Source: Halobacteriovoraceae bacterium (GTDB taxonomy: Bacteria > Bdellovibrionota > Bacteriovoracia > Bacteriovoracales > Bacteriovoracaceae). Taken from it: a DNA stretch of 33,908 nt. A program made the translations under genes and the position numbers. The notes beneath the pieces were generated by a model that saw only the letters and a program-made list of their open reading frames with translations, was not told the origin of the DNA and searched no databases. Shown here piece by piece: positions 31,216-33,908 of this stretch. The DNA lies in the NCBI GenBank assembly GCA_002718735.1, contig PBFR01000033.1, forward strand, positions 1 to 33,908, in the 5' to 3' direction. How positions within the stretch are numbered: the first letter of the stretch is position 1; each line of letters begins with the position of its first letter.

Positions 31216-32979
31216 ATGTATAAATTGAGACCGTACCAACAAGAGGCAGTGGACCTCACAATTAACCATTTCAAAAGAACAAAGGATCCAGCAGTCATCA
31301 CTCTTCCCACTGGTGCTGGAAAGAGCCTTGTTATTGCCGAACTTGCGAAAATGGCACAAGGACGTGTTTTAGTACTTGCGCATGTAAAAGAGCTAGTTGA
31401 GCAAAACTATGAAAAGTATATATCTTACGGACTTCAAGCAGGTATCTATTCCGCTGGTCTAGGAAGAAAAGACGAAGATACCAAGGCAATATTTGGAAGT
31501 GTTCAATCTGTGGCCAATGCAAGCGATGATTTTTTTGAAGGCTACACCCTGTGTGTTATCGACGAGTGCCACCGTGTTGCGAATGAAGGCGAGACACAAT
31601 ACCAAAAGGTAATAGAAAAGCTCGGATCTAAAAATCCAGAACTATGTGTCTTGGGGCTTACTGCAACACCGTACAGATTAGGTCTTGGATGGATTTATGA
31701 ATACTCCCATAGTGGAGAACTTAGAAGCAATAAGCCACGCTTTTTCAAGCATTGCATCTATGAGTTGCCACTTACCTACATGATAGAAAATAAATATCTT
31801 ACAACTCCTATTAAAGTCGATACGCCTGTTACATCTTACGACTTTTCAGAGCTCACTGAAAAAGGAAGGATGTATACACTTGCAGAAGTCGAAGAACTAC
31901 TTAAAGAGCAAAAAAGACTTACGCCACTAATTATTAAAAACATCATAAACATAACCGAACTTTATAAGAGACAAGGAGTGATGATATTTAGCTCCACCAT
32001 CCGCCATGCTAGAGAAATTCTCTCCTATCTTCCCCAAGGTGATGCAAGATTAGTTATCGGAGATACAGACTCAAAGGATCGCGACAGAATAATAAATGAC
32101 TTTAAGGAGAAGAAGTTTAAATATCTTGTAAATGTATCTGTTCTTACCACAGGGTTTGATGCTCCACACGTTGATGTGGTGGCAATTCTTCGTCCAACCG
32201 AATCTGTAAGTCTCTATCAACAAATTATAGGCAGAGGACTAAGGCTTGATCCAGGTAAAAAAGATTGCATTATTTTAGACTATACAGGAATGGGCCATAA
32301 CATTTATGCTCCAACGATTAGAGAGAGAAGACCAAACAAAGAAAGTGTGGAAGTTGAAGTTCCCTGTCCTCAATGCGGGCATAAAAACATCTTTTGGGGT
32401 ACCGTAAATATTGATGGTGAAGTTCTTGAACACTCTGGCAGAAAGTGCAACGGGGCTGGCCTGGACTTAGACACTATGAGGCCAACTCCTTGCGGTTATA
32501 GGTTTAGATTTAAGCTGTGCCACTCTTGTGGAGAACAAAATGATGTGTCAGCATCGGAGTGCGACTCTTGCAATACAAACCTTCTTGATGGTGACTCTAA
32601 AATAAAACAGGCAAAACTTTCCAAGAAGATGCATGTTCTTAGACCAGAGCACATAGAATTTATTGAGAGGGAAGATAAAAACTTTAGGCCCTTTTTAGAG
32701 ATAAAGTACTACGATTGCAACGCTGAACATGTAAGCGAGTATCATTTTTTTAATAACGAATCCGACTTTAAAAGATTCAACATCAACTTTCTTCGATTTC
32801 ACTTAAAAAGACCTGAACTGGAATTGGAAGTTACTCAGATCAGTGAAGTCCTAAGGATGCAGCCGCTTTTTAGAAGCCCAAGTTTTGTAATCGCCAGAAA
32901 GCAAGATAAATTTTGGAAAGTTACAGAAAAAATTTTCTCGGAAGAGCTTTCCTCTCGCTATTTAAGTGCCCAGCACTAA
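31216..32979 (+). CDS. radD: RadD-type (YejH) superfamily 2 DNA helicase
   Basis: An ATP-dependent DNA repair helicase that in E. coli supports recombination with RecA and SSB. Walker A is TGAGKS, motif II is DECH, then LTATPYRLG, FSSTIRHA, the domain-2 block TTGFDAPHVDVVAILRPT and the motif VI region YQQIIGRGLRLDPGK. The C-terminal part has the RadD zinc-type cysteines (CPQCGHKN, CHSCGEQN, CDSC). The start is set at ATG 31216, giving MYKLRPYQQEAVD as in E. coli RadD; a TTG at 31189 with a weak AGGG site is the alternative. Length is about 587 aa versus 586 in E. coli. The 190-nt gap upstream of the U32 gene shows only an AT-rich dyad (31037-31055). Confidence 0.92.
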   Translation: MYKLRPYQQEAVDLTINHFKRTKDPAVITLPTGAGKSLVIAELAKMAQGRVLVLAHVKELVEQNYEKYISYGLQAGIYSAGLGRKDEDTKAIFGSVQSVANASDDFFEGYTLCVIDECHRVANEGETQYQKVIEKLGSKNPELCVLGLTATPYRLGLGWIYEYSHSGELRSNKPRFFKHCIYELPLTYMIENKYLTTPIKVDTPVTSYDFSELTEKGRMYTLAEVEELLKEQKRLTPLIIKNIINITELYKRQGVMIFSSTIRHAREILSYLPQGDARLVIGDTDSKDRDRIINDFKEKKFKYLVNVSVLTTGFDAPHVDVVAILRPTESVSLYQQIIGRGLRLDPGKKDCIILDYTGMGHNIYAPTIRERRPNKESVEVEVPCPQCGHKNIFWGTVNIDGEVLEHSGRKCNGAGLDLDTMRPTPCGYRFRFKLCHSCGEQNDVSASECDSCNTNLLDGDSKIKQAKLSKKMHVLRPEHIEFIEREDKNFRPFLEIKYYDCNAEHVSEYHFFNNESDFKRFNINFLRFHLKRPELELEVTQISEVLRMQPLFRSPSFVIARKQDKFWKVTEKIFSEELSSRYLSAQH

Positions 32980-33028
32980 TCAATCTAAACAAGTTGCATT
33001 AAATTGATTAAGGTCTTACCATTTATAT

Positions 33029-33908
33029 ATGAAGCTGGTTTTCGCTATCCTACTCTTTGTTTTGAACTCTTATGCCAAAAAACAATTTAATGTTGGGGTA
33101 TTGTACTGGTCCATGAACATTGAAGGCCAAGTTGCCATGAGACATGGGCTTGAGTCCCAAGCAGCATTATTAAATAAAAGCGCCAAAAGTTCTGGAGCTT
33201 CCACTATCAAAATAATTCCGTTAGTAGCTGGGGACGGCGAAGAAGGCATAAAAAATCAAGTTCAGCAGTTTGAAACATTGGTCACTCAAAGGGTTGATTT
33301 AATAATTGTACAGCCAACAGACAATGCTGCCTTATCAGGTGCACTAAAGAAGGCAAATAAAGCAAAGATACCTGTAATCGCCTATGATCAATATATAATT
33401 GGTGGAAAGCTGGACTCTTTCATAACCTCCAATAACTATCAAGCAGGACACATGGCCGGTGAATACCTGGCGAAAAAATTTAAGAGTGGAAGGAAGATAA
33501 AGCTTGTTTTGGTTCAATACCCAAAAGTATCCTCCACCATCGATAGGGTCGACGGTTTATTTGATGCGCTAAAAAAACATAAACGCTCCTACGAGATCAT
33601 CACCACCTACGAGGCAGTAGAACCTAAAGCAGGAAGAGAGGTCGGACAAAAAATCCTAAATTCTTTTCCCAAGAAGGGTTCAATTGATGCTATTTTCACA
33701 ATAAACGACGGTGGCGGACTCTCTGTTGTTGAAGAACTAGTCAAGGCCGGCAGAAGAGAAATTATTCACGCAACAGTGGACGGCGACCCAAACTCTATTG
33801 AAAATATAAAAGCAGGAAATCTAACTGTTATTAATAGTGCTCAGTTTTGTGCTGAGCTTGGCAGGCAGGCCATAATCCAGGGATACGATCTTCTTAACAA
33901 AAAAGAAA
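33029..33908 (+). CDS. Periplasmic sugar-type substrate-binding protein, 3' end beyond the window
   Basis: The frame is open to the end of the window, so the gene is cut here. About 293 residues are visible. It has a signal peptide (MKLVFAILLFVLNSYA), then KKQFNVGVLYWSMNIEGQ, DLIIVQPTDNAALSGALKKA, IPVIAYDQYIIGGK, GHMAGEYLAKKF, DAIFTINDGGGLSVVEEL and HATVDGDPNSIENIKAGN. These are the segments of type I periplasmic binding proteins of the RbsB/LacI family (Peripla_BP_4), with the D, Q and N/D positions that contact sugars. A TTGCAT, 17 nt, TACCAT promoter ends 7 nt before the ATG, and no ribosome site is seen. Downstream is out of view; a transporter or a sensor kinase are both possible. Confidence 0.85.
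   Translation, partial: MKLVFAILLFVLNSYAKKQFNVGVLYWSMNIEGQVAMRHGLESQAALLNKSAKSSGASTIKIIPLVAGDGEEGIKNQVQQFETLVTQRVDLIIVQPTDNAALSGALKKANKAKIPVIAYDQYIIGGKLDSFITSNNYQAGHMAGEYLAKKFKSGRKIKLVLVQYPKVSSTIDRVDGLFDALKKHKRSYEIITTYEAVEPKAGREVGQKILNSFPKKGSIDAIFTINDGGGLSVVEELVKAGRREIIHATVDGDPNSIENIKAGNLTVINSAQFCAELGRQAIIQGYDLLNKKE

Noticed and set aside
32977..33010. TAATCAAT/ATTGATTA inverted repeat after radD
   Set aside because: AT-only 8-bp arms with an 18-nt loop and no T-tract; too weak for a terminator and may be chance in AT-rich DNA.
1..33908. Mobile elements, CRISPR array, toxin-antitoxin or phage defence island
   Set aside because: No transposase, integrase, direct-repeat/spacer pattern, tRNA attachment site or known defence gene set was found; the HNH-like gene stands alone.

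Overview
The window looks like chromosomal core and accessory DNA from an AT-rich Gram-negative bacterium. Many products carry signal peptides, and there are an MscS channel, periplasmic binding proteins and a Tat-type signal. Gene content, low GC and dense packing fit a Bdellovibrio/Bacteriovorax-like predator, but that assignment is inference; no 16S or other marker is present. I see no tRNA, rRNA, CRISPR array, insertion sequence or phage gene.

Layout. 1-1660: two secreted proteins of unknown function around a clear terminator. 1812-3282: rarD overlapping tag. 3279-4469: a BaiN/HI0933-type flavoprotein. 4542-5426: a gene whose N-terminal HNH-like (Ref/DUF968-type) domain is visible only if translation starts at a CTG, followed by lysine-rich repeats. 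5464-5892: acyl-CoA thioesterase. 5889-9366: a Tat-exported solute-binding protein directly followed by a CHASE-type hybrid histidine kinase, probably a sensor pair. 9566-10057: yajQ. 10124-11636: a small exported protein plus a papain-like cysteine peptidase. 11638-14469: a tightly coupled four-gene operon (chalcone-isomerase-like, DUF3833 lipoprotein, NTF2-like, DUF2878-SDR fusion). 14577-16296: GST-like gene and rlmN. 16496-20264: MscS channel, peroxiredoxin-like protein, radical SAM protein and a METTL25-like methyltransferase. 20338-23156: M14 peptidase, selO and a short msrA. 23295-26412: SRPBCC protein and hrpB. 26409-28064: glutathione peroxidase and nitroreductase divergent from an OhrR-like MarR regulator. 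28136-31024: U32/RlhA-like protein and a small secreted protein. 31216-32979: radD. 33029-end: the start of a second periplasmic binding protein.

How it fits together. Thiol, peroxide and redox handling recurs: GPx, nitroreductase, Prx-like, MsrA, SelO, GST, OhrR and the CHI/DUF3833/DUF2878/SDR cluster. The gpx/ohrR intergenic region has two perfect 20-bp dyads of the form TTTG-N4-CAAA, each overlapping a -10 box, with one palindromic -35 hexamer shared by both promoters. A third dyad of the same form lies just upstream of the CHI operon, 13 kb away. This suggests that one redox-sensing regulator controls both loci. It is the most interesting regulatory signal here. The most interesting gene-level signals are the CTG-started HNH-like nuclease, the DUF2878-SDR fusion and the binding-protein/kinase pair.
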